64,000 nt of DNA from a bacterium 1xD42-67 (lineage in GTDB: Bacteria > Bacillota > Clostridia > Oscillospirales > Oscillospiraceae): positions 62,001 through 126,000 of the forward strand of contig RAYO01000013.1 in assembly GCA_003612335.1 (NCBI GenBank), given 5' to 3'. This document shows, in pieces, positions 17,548-25,082 of this stretch (the stretch's first letter is position 1; the number at the start of each line of letters is the position of its first letter). The notes beneath the pieces are model-generated. The model worked only from the letters and a program-made list of their open reading frames with translations. It was not told the DNA's origin and made no database searches. Made by a program: the position numbers and the translations under genes.

Positions 17548-18567
17548 TCAAAATGCGCTCGGGACGTTTTCATGCAGTATCGCGTCCCACCCGCGATTAT
17601 TGAGACGTGTGTTCGGCCCTCTGGCAATGATGTTTTCCCATGTAACCGCACAGCCCTGTGGGACGTAGCTGTGCCCCGGCTCACTCCAGAAGCGGAACAC
17701 GTCGCTGCCCAGATCGTCACCGAACACATGCCAGATGTTCAAGCCAATGCTGAACCATTCCTCACGTGTGCAGTCAGGAGAAAGGGTTTTGAGGTCGTCG
17801 AAAATTTCCCTCTGTGCGCTGTTCATGTGCTCCAGAAGCGCGTTTTCGTCCTTGGGCTGGAACAACACTGGCGTGTGGCTGACGGTCTTGTGCTCCATGC
17901 TTGTCCACCCTGTTTCAATCGGACGGGTCAGGGTGAAGTTGTCTTTAATCAGCGTGTAAAGCTGTTGCGTCTTGTCGGTCAGGCCAACAGAATTGTCCCA
18001 CGGCTCCCACTCATAGATGAAGTGCCGCGCGTCGCAAAAGAAATCAACCTTGTTTGCGCCGTCCAGCGTCGTGTTACCCGTGGAGCAGACAAAACTTGTT
18101 GCGGCCTTGCTTGCCAAAAGGTTAATGCTGTCAAAGAGCGGCGCGGCGGCGTTCTTGTCAATGCCATAAAACATATGGTAGCCCCCGCCCTGTGAGCGTG
18201 TCACCTTGTCAGCAAGATTTTTCGCACTCTGAAAGAAGCTGCTGTTTTCATCGAAACGGTCAAAATCAATGACGAAGATGTGAAGATTGCCGCACATAGC
18301 GTTGTCAAGGTAGAGACTGACGCGCAGACTTTCGTCCCCGCGAACCCGCTTGTTGCCGTTCAGGTAGCGGTCAAGGATTTGCGTTGCCCGTTCATAGGAC
18401 AGTGCGTAGTAACGGCCCAACGTGCCGCCCTTGCCGCCCCACAGCTTTGCAGGATACCCGTCGCTGTCGATGAACATAGGCACTTTGATAATTGCGCCGT
18501 TCTCACGTTTGGATTTGCCGCCCAGCGTAAAGCAGTTATTATAGTGATTATCAGTTGTAGGATTCAT
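17548..18567 (-). CDS. Primase-polymerase-like replication protein with PriCT_2 domain
   Basis: 339 aa. The N-terminal part resembles bifunctional primase-polymerase (prim-pol) domains, with an acidic strand FVIDFDRFDE (about residues 95-105) as candidate metal site and a GGGYHMFYG segment (about 130). The C-terminal part matches primase C-terminal domain 2 (SPDCTREEWFSIGLNIWHVF, then FRFWSEPG). Such proteins prime replication of plasmids and phages. RBS AAAGGAGGATTCCT precedes ATG at 18567. It is the main evidence that the island once replicated independently. Confidence 0.78.
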   Translation of the reverse strand: MNPTTDNHYNNCFTLGGKSKRENGAIIKVPMFIDSDGYPAKLWGGKGGTLGRYYALSYERATQILDRYLNGNKRVRGDESLRVSLYLDNAMCGNLHIFVIDFDRFDENSSFFQSAKNLADKVTRSQGGGYHMFYGIDKNAAAPLFDSINLLASKAATSFVCSTGNTTLDGANKVDFFCDARHFIYEWEPWDNSVGLTDKTQQLYTLIKDNFTLTRPIETGWTSMEHKTVSHTPVLFQPKDENALLEHMNSAQREIFDDLKTLSPDCTREEWFSIGLNIWHVFGDDLGSDVFRFWSEPGHSYVPQGCAVTWENIIARGPNTRLNNRGWDAILHENVPSAF

Positions 18568-18640
18568 ACAGGAATCCTCCTTTCGTTTAATAGTGAAAGC
18601 GTTTTCAGAGGTTTTTACCTCTCTCTCACTTTCTATATAT

Positions 18641-18670
18641 ATTATAACATAAAAATTTTTTCGCCGTAAA
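18641..18670 (-). promoter_or_regulatory. Promoter of the primase operon
   Basis: On the minus strand, TTTACG (18670-18665), 18 nt and TATAAT (18646-18641) lie about 75 nt upstream of the primase ATG. The leader contains an AGAGGT/ACCTCT hairpin. Confidence 0.6.
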
Positions 18671-18990
18671 ATGCCTGGTTCAGTTGCTAAACTTTAGAAA
18701 ATCGACAGAAAAACAAATCAAACAAAAATATTCATTCCGCTCTCAAATCCTTTTCCATAGCGACCGCTATTTCTTGAAAATGCACATTCAAGGAATATCG
18801 GCTGATACGATTTTTCGTATTGCGGAACGGGACACCGACAGCAGAAGCCCCCCGACATCCACAAGGCCACCGGGGGGAGTGTTACGGGAAAATCTCATTT
18901 TGATTTTTCAATGCTGGTTTTCTCGGCGGATTTCCCGACCGACACGAAATCACGGCGGAAACGGTCGATAACGGCGGACGCGGCAAAATG

Positions 18991-19026
18991 AAGGCACAAG
19001 GACGCAAATGCTCCTTGTGCCTTTTG
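18991..19026 (+). terminator. Terminator in the island
   Basis: A perfect 12-bp stem AAGGCACAAGGA/TCCTTGTGCCTT with a 9-nt loop is followed by TTG. It is not directly behind a recognisable plus-strand gene, so a small transcript from the 18700-18990 region is possible. Confidence 0.7.
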
Positions 19027-19112
19027 TTGGAATACTATGCAGCCAGTTAATTGTATTCCCGTGTCATGTGTGCTAGCATTGATAATAATTGTGTTTTTTG
19101 TCCCTTTTCTGG

Positions 19113-19295
19113 CTACTCAATTTCCAGATTTTGCACTCCATGACTAAGAATGATGTTGATTAACTCGTTGCGCGAGCGGTTTGTTTCCGCTGCGATTTTG
19201 TCCAGCGCGTCAAGGGTATCTTCTCTAATCCGAACGGTAATAACCTTGTTCCCGTCCTCCCCGCGCCTTTTGATTTTCAAGGGTTCACTTTTCAT
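19113..19295 (-). CDS. Ribbon-helix-helix (CopG/Arc-type) DNA-binding protein
   Basis: 60 aa. The beta strand is NKVITVRIRE (about residues 15-24), followed by two helices (TLDALDKIAAETN, then SRNELINIILSHGV), the MetJ/Arc fold. ATG at 19295 follows GAGGTGCGG. Such proteins control plasmid copy number, partition or toxin-antitoxin operons; no partner toxin is adjacent. It is divergent from the lipoprotein gene at 19408 and may control it. Confidence 0.82.
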   Translation of the reverse strand: MKSEPLKIKRRGEDGNKVITVRIREDTLDALDKIAAETNRSRNELINIILSHGVQNLEIE

Positions 19296-19330
19296 GTCAC
19301 CGCACCTCTCAATCTGTAATGAATTATAGC

Positions 19331-19360
19331 TTGACAAAGAGGCACAAAGTATAATACAAT
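19331..19360 (+). promoter_or_regulatory. Promoter of the island lipoprotein gene
   Basis: TTGACA (19331-19336), 18 nt, TACAAT (19355-19360). A TATAAT at 19350-19355 is only 13 nt from the -35. The dyad-rich segment 19361-19385 lies downstream. Confidence 0.6.
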
Positions 19361-19407
19361 TAACTGTCGTTAATACTATCACTCTGTATTACAGGAGGCA
19401 ACTAAGA

Positions 19408-19960
19408 ATGAAAAAAACTTTTGGCACTCATACTTACGGCGGCTCTGGCCCTCTCCTTGACGGCCTGCGGAGGAAAGAGTTCCAACCTGTCAATTGACGA
19501 CTGCGAGGACAAGCTTCTCCATCTACTCAACTCTGATTGGAATTTCACTACCGCAGAAAGCAATGACGGCTATACATTTCACTTCTCAGATGAATTTTAT
19601 AGTACCTTTCCCTTAACTATAGAAGGGACTGCCGATAAAAACCAAATGGTAACACAGTCAGTCATCACTTTTGAGGGTGTTCCGGAGCGTTATTTTCAGG
19701 ACACTACCGCCTTGTCCATTCAGGAGGACATTCAAGACTATATGCATGTCCCTATGAATCGGCTTGTAACGGACTTTGTTATCGCCGCCGCTGCCATCAG
19801 TACACTTGACGATTCCGAGGAGGATATGCAAGCCCCGCACGAGGATTGTCTCAATCTCATTCTTTCCGCAAAAGACTCTCCGCAAGCAAAAGATGGCTGG
19901 ACTTATACAGTGGTTTTAACGGAGAAAACGCTTACCATAACCTCAGAATATAGCGGCTGA
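19408..19960 (+). pseudogene. Putative lipoprotein with a frameshift in its signal peptide
   Basis: AGGAGG precedes ATG 19408, but that frame gives MKKTFGTH and is lost. The long open frame (from TTG 19421 to 19960) begins ALILTAALALSLTACGG, a typical lipoprotein signal with lipobox LTAC. Dropping one A from the A7 run at 19411-19417 would give MKKLLALILTAALALSLTAC. So either the gene is off by one base, is slippage-regulated, or the run is misread. The mature part (about 165 aa) has no recognised domain. It is followed by the membrane protein at 19993. Confidence 0.7.
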
Positions 19961-19992
19961 CAGACTATCAAAAACAGAAAGGAATTGCTTTT

Positions 19993-20508
19993 ATGAATCA
20001 TCAGGAAAACCCTAATTCCGAACAGGAGCAAATCACTGCTGTGGAGGATGTCCCAGCAGCCGAGGGCAACGCAGGAACTCTGACAGCCATAAGGTCCAAA
20101 TTGACCGGGAAAAAGCTTGTCATTCTGGGTATCATTGTTGTTGTGGTCATTGCCGTTGCTTTCGCTTTCCTGCATAAGTCCAAATTTGAAAAGGTACGCA
20201 GTGAGTGCGTCCAAATTGCGGGCATGGTTACCGGAAGCGGCGATTATTTTACTATTGATACATATCCTGATTCATACGAAAATATGGACGACACTTTGAA
20301 GGCCCTCCTGCTTCCCGACATACAGGAGAATGCGTTGAAAGCAATTCAATACGCAAATAAAGAATTGGGATTTAATGATTCCGTATATTCCAAAATGATG
20401 AAAACCACCGCTTTAATGGGACGTCAAAGCGAGGAAACGGATAAATACAAAGTGTCTTGGACCTATCATCCGGATAATGGCCTTGAAGTGACTTATGAAA
20501 AAAAGTAA
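19993..20508 (+). CDS. Hypothetical membrane-anchored protein
   Basis: 171 aa with an acidic N-terminal cytoplasmic segment, one strong membrane helix (about residues 43-60, LVILGIIVVVVIAVAFAF) and an extracellular C-terminal domain of about 110 residues. RBS AGAAAGGAATTGC. It lies 32 nt after the lipoprotein gene, in the same unit; both products would face the outside. No family recognised. Confidence 0.78.
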   Translation: MNHQENPNSEQEQITAVEDVPAAEGNAGTLTAIRSKLTGKKLVILGIIVVVVIAVAFAFLHKSKFEKVRSECVQIAGMVTGSGDYFTIDTYPDSYENMDDTLKALLLPDIQENALKAIQYANKELGFNDSVYSKMMKTTALMGRQSEETDKYKVSWTYHPDNGLEVTYEKK

Positions 20509-20520
20509 TGACGACATGCA

Positions 20521-20550
20521 GGGGCGGCACATCAACGTGCCGCCCCTTTT
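20521..20550 (+). terminator. Terminator after the lipoprotein/membrane protein pair
   Basis: A perfect 10-bp stem GGGGCGGCAC/GTGCCGCCCC with loop ATCAAC is followed by TTTT. Confidence 0.9.
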
Positions 20551-20564
20551 GCGTTCATATTCCC

Positions 20565-20774
20565 TTATTCGCCCCGTTCCTCCAAAATTTCCATCTTTTC
20601 CGCTTGCCATTCCTTTTCGGCCTCATGCTGGAACGTCCCCAGCTCATACATCAATTCTTCATCGGTCATGTTCTCATACTCGGCCCTGGCCTGTTCACGC
20701 TCGGCTTCTTCATCCTCTGTGTAGTGGGACAGTAGCAGGTCAATCGTGTTGCGGCGTTCATCGTTCATGTTCAT
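20565..20774 (-). CDS. Small acidic hypothetical protein
   Basis: 69 aa, very rich in Glu/Asp (HYTEDEEAEREQARAEYENM), predicted helical. The ATG at 20774 is best spaced from AAAAGGAG; ATG 20780 is also possible. It lies downstream of the 20842-21318 gene on the same strand. Function unknown. Confidence 0.65.
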   Translation of the reverse strand: MNMNDERRNTIDLLLSHYTEDEEAEREQARAEYENMTDEELMYELGTFQHEAEKEWQAEKMEILEERGE

Positions 20775-20841
20775 AGTCATTTCTCCTTTTCAAATTTTTG
20801 TTGAGTGTATTTCAAAAAGCGTTTTCGCTTCTTGATACTAA

Positions 20842-21318
20842 TTAGCTGGCCTTGTCAAGCCCCGCGCTCTCGGCGGGGGCTTCTTCCTCGGCGGCGGTGC
20901 TACTCTCGGCGGGGGACTTATCCTCGGTGGTAGCTTCGGTAGCCTTATCCTTGTCCGCAAAGAAAACTTCGTACTTTTCTTTATCGAACTTTTTCAAAAA
21001 CCACTTCAAGACTTCGTGATAAGGATTTTTCTCAATGCGAGTAGTGGCTTTTTTCTCCTCGAACTCCTTCAACAATTCCGCGCCGTTGGGCTGCACTTTC
21101 AAATAGCTTTCAATGTTAGCGTAAGTCAGATTCTTGTAAGACCTCTTATTGGGGTTCTTTTTGATGGATTTGGTTTCCATCGTAGCATTGGGGAAGTCTT
21201 GACGGTAGGCTTTCCACGTTTCATATTCGGGAGTGCCAAAAATGCGGGCCTGCTTGTAAAAAGCCTTGGTGACTTGGGCAGTGGTGCTGTCGATGGTGAT
21301 GATAGCGTTCTTTTTCAT
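20842..21318 (-). CDS. Hypothetical protein with acidic low-complexity tail
   Basis: 158 aa. The basic N-terminal domain (MKKNAIITIDSTTAQVTKAF, then SIKKNPNKRSYKNLTYANIE) is followed by a Glu/Ala/Ser-rich tail (about residues 125-158). RBS AAAGGAGATT. It is the first gene of a two-gene minus-strand unit near the right side of the island. No recognised family. Confidence 0.7.
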   Translation of the reverse strand: MKKNAIITIDSTTAQVTKAFYKQARIFGTPEYETWKAYRQDFPNATMETKSIKKNPNKRSYKNLTYANIESYLKVQPNGAELLKEFEEKKATTRIEKNPYHEVLKWFLKKFDKEKYEVFFADKDKATEATTEDKSPAESSTAAEEEAPAESAGLDKAS

Positions 21319-21756
21319 GGTGATAATCTCCTTTACATTTTTGATTTTGTTTTTTCAAGAGGTCGTGTGTCTCTCGCTCTTTCTGAAATTAGTATAGCAT
21401 GGGGCAAAGAAAAACCTGTACTTTAATAACGACATGTGCTATAATAGAGAAAAAGAAAAACAGACCTATAAAAAGTCTGCAAATTCCAGAGAGAAACGGC
21501 AATTTTAGCGGAGGGGATAGATTATTTTGGGCTCGGTGGCTCGAAAACTTGTAAAAAGATGTTACATCTTCTCTCAAACTTCTTATTTCTTGCCGCAAAG
21601 CTATAAAAACTTATCAAAAGTTTTCTGTTTTATCTGATTTCTTTGTAATTAGGCGGAAAACCGCTTAATATGAGTGCAATTTATTCGAGTTGCACATGTG
21701 AAAGCTGAAAAAGTGAATACCGGGCGGGAATTGCACACTGACTTGCACATCGACAC
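21319..21756. other. AT-rich gene-free right end of the island
   Basis: About 440 nt with no convincing frame on either strand. It contains an extended -10 (TGCTATAAT, 21437-21445), a small CAGAC/GTCTG hairpin downstream and a GCGGAGGGG ribosome-like site (21507-21515) with no long frame. It probably contains the right island junction; I found no sequence matching the tRNA-Pro end. Confidence 0.5.
21437..21445 (+). promoter_or_regulatory. Extended -10 promoter without an obvious gene
   Basis: TGCTATAAT is a consensus extended -10. What it transcribes is unclear; a small RNA or peptide within 21450-21750 is possible. Confidence 0.45.
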
Positions 21757-21791
21757 GAAAAAAGAGGGGAACAGGTCTCCCTGTTCCCCTC
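21757..21791 (-). terminator. Rubrerythrin operon terminator
   Basis: GAGGGGAACAGG (21764-21775) and CCTGTTCCCCTC (21780-21791) pair perfectly with loop TCTC. On the minus strand the stem is followed by TTTTTT, so it ends perR-rubrerythrin transcription. Confidence 0.9.
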
Positions 21792-21819
21792 AAAAAGCGC
21801 TGAAATTGTGATGAAATAC

Positions 21820-22362
21820 TTAGCCGAAGTACCGCTCCAGCAGGCCCTTGAACGCCTTGCCGTGGCGGGCCTCGTCGCGGGCCATCTCGTGGACGGTGTC
21901 GTGGATGGCGTCCAGGTTCTGCTCCTTGGCCATTTTAGCCAGGGCGACCTTGCCGGCGGTAGCGCCGTTCTCGGCCTCGACCCGCATCTCCAGGTTCTTC
22001 TTGGTGGAGTCGGTCAGCACCTCGCCCAGCAGCTCAGCGAACTTAGCGGCGTGCTCGGCCTCTTCCCAAGCGGCCTTCTCCCAGTACAGGCCGATCTCGG
22101 GATAGCCCTCACGGTGGGCCACGCGGGCCATCGCCAGATACATGCCGACCTCAGTGCACTCGCCCTGGAAGTTGGCGCGCAGGCCCTCGATGATCTTGGG
22201 ATCCACGCCCTGGGCAGCGCCCACGACGTGCTCGGCAGCCCAAGACATCTCGCCCTTCTGCTCTACGAACTTCTCAGGGCCGACGCCGCACTGGGGGCAC
22301 TTGGCGGGGGCGGACTCGCCCTCGTAGACATAGCCGCAGACGGAACAGACGAACTTTTTCAT
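21820..22362 (-). CDS. Rubrerythrin with N-terminal rubredoxin domain (reverse rubrerythrin)
   Basis: Non-haem iron peroxidase that protects anaerobes from hydrogen peroxide and oxygen. The protein is 180 aa. The rubredoxin-like FeS4 site comes first ([10 protein letters not shown] and CPQCG), then the diiron four-helix bundle with [27 protein letters not shown] and DEARHGKAF ligand segments. This domain order is the reverse of classical rubrerythrin and matches the clostridial revRbr type. It overlaps perR by 4 nt (ATGA), so the two are translationally coupled. Confidence 0.95.
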   Translation of the reverse strand: MKKFVCSVCGYVYEGESAPAKCPQCGVGPEKFVEQKGEMSWAAEHVVGAAQGVDPKIIEGLRANFQGECTEVGMYLAMARVAHREGYPEIGLYWEKAAWEEAEHAAKFAELLGEVLTDSTKKNLEMRVEAENGATAGKVALAKMAKEQNLDAIHDTVHEMARDEARHGKAFKGLLERYFG

Positions 22363-22781
22363 GATGATGTTTCCTCCTTAAGATATTGTTGTGGATCGGA
22401 ACAGCTGGGACATAGACCATAAAAGGTGAGCTCATGGCGCTGTACTGTGAGCTCATATTGCCGGCTGACGGTCTGGTCCAGAGCACTGTCCGGAGCGATG
22501 TCCGGCAGGTCCAGGACCGCGCCGCAGCAGTTGCAAACGAAGTGGCTGTGTGGGGCGAGGGCAGCATCGAACCGCTCCTGTCCCTGGATCACCCCTACGC
22601 TCTGGATCAGGCCCCGCTGCTGGAAAAAGACCAGATTGCGGTATACCGTCCCCAGGCTGAGGTCGGGGTGTTGGGGCTTGAGCTGCTTATAGACCCACTC
22701 AGCGGAGGGATGGCAGCGGGTCCCCTGGATGGCGGCCAGGATCGCCTCCCGTTTTTTGCTGTAGCGGACGGCGCGTTCCAT
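22359..22781 (-). CDS. perR: Fur/PerR family peroxide-responsive repressor
   Basis: 140-aa Fur-family regulator: N-terminal winged helix (about residues 1-80, [23 protein letters not shown]) and C-terminal metal-binding domain with [10 protein letters not shown] and LCPSC structural-zinc cysteines. Co-transcription with rubrerythrin points to PerR rather than Fur or Zur. A 21-bp dyad lies in the promoter of this operon, suggesting autoregulation. Confidence 0.9.
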   Translation of the reverse strand: MERAVRYSKKREAILAAIQGTRCHPSAEWVYKQLKPQHPDLSLGTVYRNLVFFQQRGLIQSVGVIQGQERFDAALAPHSHFVCNCCGAVLDLPDIAPDSALDQTVSRQYELTVQRHELTFYGLCPSCSDPQQYLKEETSS

Positions 22782-22794
22782 CTGCCTCCCCCCT

Positions 22795-22851
22795 TAACGA
22801 TATTCATTCTCGTTATGTTGGTATCATAACATGATCCCAGGGATTTGTAAA
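22795..22851 (-). promoter_or_regulatory. perR-rubrerythrin promoter and operator
   Basis: On the minus strand, TTTACA (22851-22846), 17 nt, TATGAT (22828-22823). Downstream near the start of transcription lies the dyad TAACGA-N9-TCGTTA (22795-22815), a candidate PerR site. Confidence 0.7.
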
Positions 22852-22861
22852 GAGGCAAGTG

Positions 22862-22893
22862 AAAAAATTTGGGGCGGCGCCCCAAATTTTTTT
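22862..22893. terminator. Terminator after the TVP38 gene
   Basis: A perfect 14-bp dyad AAAAAATTTGGGGC/GCCCCAAATTTTTT with a 3-nt loop, bidirectional. Confidence 0.9.
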
Positions 22894-22894
22894 C

Positions 22895-23593
22895 TTATCC
22901 AGTCTTCCCCGATCTGCGCTCTTTCAAACGTCCCAGGATGGCCGCTTCCGACCGATCCCCATACTTCAGTCCCAGGAGGAACAAGACCGCTCCCAGCAGT
23001 CCGATGGGGATCATCGCCCACACAGGCAGGCCCAGAGAGGATCCCCCTAAAGCGCTGGCGAAGAGCAGCCCCCATGGCCGGGCCAGCAGGACGATGATGA
23101 CGAACCGGCGGAAGGACAGATCGGTGAGGCCGGCCAGGATACACAAGATGTCATCAGGAAAAAAGGGGAAGAGGAAAGCCAGCGTCAAGAAGACCGGGGC
23201 TTTGGTCCGCAGCACGTCTTGATACTTCTCTGACAGCTTCTGGCTGACCAGCTTGTCGGCAAAATCCCGGCCCAGGGCCCGGGCCAGGGAGAAGGTGAGG
23301 AGCGAGCCGGCCGTCACCGCTGTGAAGGTGAGCAGGAAGGCGGTCCCGGTGCCGAAGAGGAGCCCCCCTGCCGCCGCCGCGATGTTGCTGGGGATAGGGG
23401 CCAGCACCACCGACAGGAACTGGACCAGGAAAAAGCACAGGTGGGAATATGGAGCAGAGCGGTCGATGTAGGCCCGCAGCGACTCCGGAGACCGGACGGC
23501 CTGGAAGAACCCGGTATGATACAGGCCCCAGACAGCTCCTGCCAGCAGCAGGACCATGACCGCAAGGAGAAGGAGCTTCTTTCTTTTTTTCAT
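22895..23593 (-). CDS. TVP38/TMEM64 (VTT domain) family membrane protein
   Basis: 232-aa inner membrane protein with about six hydrophobic segments and the VTT/SNARE-associated core (APIPSNIAAAAGGLLFG, then FPFFPDDILCILAGLTDL). Relatives in the DedA superfamily act in membrane lipid or envelope homeostasis; no specific substrate can be assigned. It is monocistronic with its own terminator. Confidence 0.9.
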   Translation of the reverse strand: MKKRKKLLLLAVMVLLLAGAVWGLYHTGFFQAVRSPESLRAYIDRSAPYSHLCFFLVQFLSVVLAPIPSNIAAAAGGLLFGTGTAFLLTFTAVTAGSLLTFSLARALGRDFADKLVSQKLSEKYQDVLRTKAPVFLTLAFLFPFFPDDILCILAGLTDLSFRRFVIIVLLARPWGLLFASALGGSSLGLPVWAMIPIGLLGAVLFLLGLKYGDRSEAAILGRLKERRSGKTG

Positions 23594-23722
23594 CAGGCAG
23601 CACCCCCTGTTTCATGTACAGGAGATATTCTAACACATCTGGAAGGAAAATACGACAAAAGATCCCTTAAAATTTGGTTAAGGATCTGCAGCAGCCTGCG
23701 GAAAAGATCTTTCGATCCCCCC

Positions 23723-23751
23723 TTGACAAAAGCATCCCCCAGTGCTATAGT
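23723..23751 (+). promoter_or_regulatory. Promoter of the GntR-ABC operon
   Basis: TTGACA (23723-23728), 17 nt, TATAGT (23746-23751). The near-palindromic arms TAGTTAGTT (23749-23757) and AACGAACTA (23781-23789) downstream are a candidate operator for the GntR protein. Confidence 0.75.
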
Positions 23752-23806
23752 TAGTTACGTTAGTAATGAACCAGATGACGAACGAACTACTGATGGAGGT
23801 GATCGA

Positions 23807-24187
23807 GTGCGCGGGACCTTGAACGACCGATCCCCGATCTATCTGCAGATCGCCCAGATGCTGGAGGACGATATCCTCAGGGAGAGCTTTCGTGAGGAGG
23901 AACAGGTGCCTTCCACCAACGAGCTGGCCCGGGAGTATAACATCAACCCGGCCACAGCAGCCAAAGGGATCGATCTGCTGGTATCAGAGGGGATCTTGTA
24001 CAAGCGGAGAGGGATCGGCATGTTCGTCGCGAAAGGAGCGGGCAGCATGGTGAGACAGAAGCGGAAGGCCGCCTTCTACGACGGCTATGTGAAGCCCCTG
24101 GTGAAAGAGGGGGCCTCCCTGGCCCTCACCGGGGAGGAATTGGTGGCCATGATCCAACAGGCCATGGGAGAGGAGAAAGACAAATGA
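23807..24187 (+). CDS. GntR family regulator, YtrA subfamily
   Basis: 126 aa. A winged-helix GntR domain (about residues 1-72: PIYLQIAQMLEDDIL, VPSTNELAREYNINPATAAK) with a short C-terminal dimer helix, as in YtrA-type repressors of ABC operons. The GTG at 23807 is chosen because GGAGGTGATC lies at the right distance; the longer upstream frame runs through the promoter. It overlaps the ATPase gene by 4 nt. Confidence 0.92.
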   Translation: MRGTLNDRSPIYLQIAQMLEDDILRESFREEEQVPSTNELAREYNINPATAAKGIDLLVSEGILYKRRGIGMFVAKGAGSMVRQKRKAAFYDGYVKPLVKEGASLALTGEELVAMIQQAMGEEKDK

Positions 24188-25071
24188 ACGCTGGTATCCT
24201 GAAGGCCGAGGGCCTGTGCAAATCTTACAAGGACAAGGAGGTCCTCCACGATCTGGACCTCACCATCGAACCAGGGAAGATCTACGGCCTGATCGGCCGG
24301 AACGGGGCAGGCAAGACCACCCTGCTGGGGATCCTCACCGCCCAGAACACAAAGGACAGCGGCTCGGTCACCTACGATGGCCAGCCGGTCTGGGAGAACC
24401 AGAAGGCCCTCGATGACATCTGCTTCTCCCGAGAGCTCCAGCCCACCCTCTTCTCCGGTCCCAACAACCTGAAGGTGAAGCACTATCTCAGATCCGCCGC
24501 GATCTACTACCCCAACTGGGACCTGGACTACGCCCTGCGTCTGCTGGACGAGTTCCAGCTGTCCACCAAAAAGAAGATCTCTCAGCTGTCTAAGGGCCAG
24601 ATGTCCATGGTGACCATCCTGATCGCTCTGGCCAGCCGGGCCCCCATCACCATCCTGGACGAACCAGCTGCAGGGCTGGACGTGGTCATGCGGGAGCGCT
24701 TCTATCAGCTCCTTTTGGAGGATTTCGCCCAGACGGACCGCACCTTCATCGTCTCCACCCACATCATCGAGGAGGCGGCCTCGGTCTTTGAGCGGGTCAT
24801 CATCCTGGACCAGGGCCGCATCGTGGAGAACGCCCCCACCGAGGAGCTGATCGGCCAGTTCCGCTACATCTCGGGCCGGGAGGACGTGGTGGACCAGGCG
24901 TGCACGGGACTCCAGGTGCTGTCCGCCCACCAGATGGGCCGGCACAAGACGGTGGCCGTCCGGGGGGACGTGGTAAAGCTGGAGGCCGCCCAGGAGGCCG
25001 ATGTGGATATCTCCCCCATGAACCTGCAGAATGTCTTCGTGTCCCTGTGCGGCCACGGGGACGCCCAGTAA
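24184..25071 (+). CDS. ABC transporter ATP-binding protein
   Basis: 295-aa ABC ATPase with Walker A GRNGAGKTT (about residue 39), signature SKGQMS, Walker B ITILDEP and switch His in STHIIEE. A C-terminal extension (about 215-295) is seen in export-type ABC subunits. Coupled to the upstream GntR gene and followed by two membrane proteins, it forms a YtrABC-like exporter of unknown cargo, possibly responding to envelope stress. Confidence 0.94.
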   Translation: MNAGILKAEGLCKSYKDKEVLHDLDLTIEPGKIYGLIGRNGAGKTTLLGILTAQNTKDSGSVTYDGQPVWENQKALDDICFSRELQPTLFSGPNNLKVKHYLRSAAIYYPNWDLDYALRLLDEFQLSTKKKISQLSKGQMSMVTILIALASRAPITILDEPAAGLDVVMRERFYQLLLEDFAQTDRTFIVSTHIIEEAASVFERVIILDQGRIVENAPTEELIGQFRYISGREDVVDQACTGLQVLSAHQMGRHKTVAVRGDVVKLEAAQEADVDISPMNLQNVFVSLCGHGDAQ

Positions 25072-25082
25072 AGGGGGCAAAG

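Larger units (their letters stand above)
18568..19112. other. Gene-free region upstream of the primase
   Basis: About 545 nt without a convincing gene. It holds the primase promoter (18641-18670), hairpins at 18805-18820 (ATACGA/TCGTAT) and 18848-18877 (CCCCCCG/CGGGGGG), and a terminator at 18991-19026. A replication or transfer origin is possible by position but not shown. Confidence 0.5.
10256..21760. mobile_element. AT-richer, decayed mobile island next to tRNA-Pro
   Basis: Between tRNA-Pro and the rubrerythrin operon the base composition drops visibly and the gene set changes: serine recombinase remnant, padR/MATE, Cys-rich KTR protein, IS3 remnant, XRE and RHH regulators, a primase and many small unknown proteins. 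Several genes are broken (10322, 12908, 15240, 17234, 19411). No relaxase, coupling protein or capsid gene is present, so this is a remnant or a cargo/replication segment of an integrated plasmid or ICE. Both edges are approximate; I found no att repeat. Confidence 0.75.

Noticed and set aside
18684-18971. 95-codon frame upstream of the primase
   Set aside because: No ribosome site, low-information residues, and it runs through the hairpin region; treated as non-coding.
19113-19295. Toxin-antitoxin antitoxin (RHH)
   Set aside because: No toxin-like gene lies next to it in the same direction; kept as a generic RHH protein.
10180-21800. Attachment-site repeat of the tRNA-Pro 3' end
   Set aside because: I searched the right end of the island by eye for a copy of the tRNA-Pro T-arm/acceptor end and found none; short matches such as TTCGAG are at chance level.
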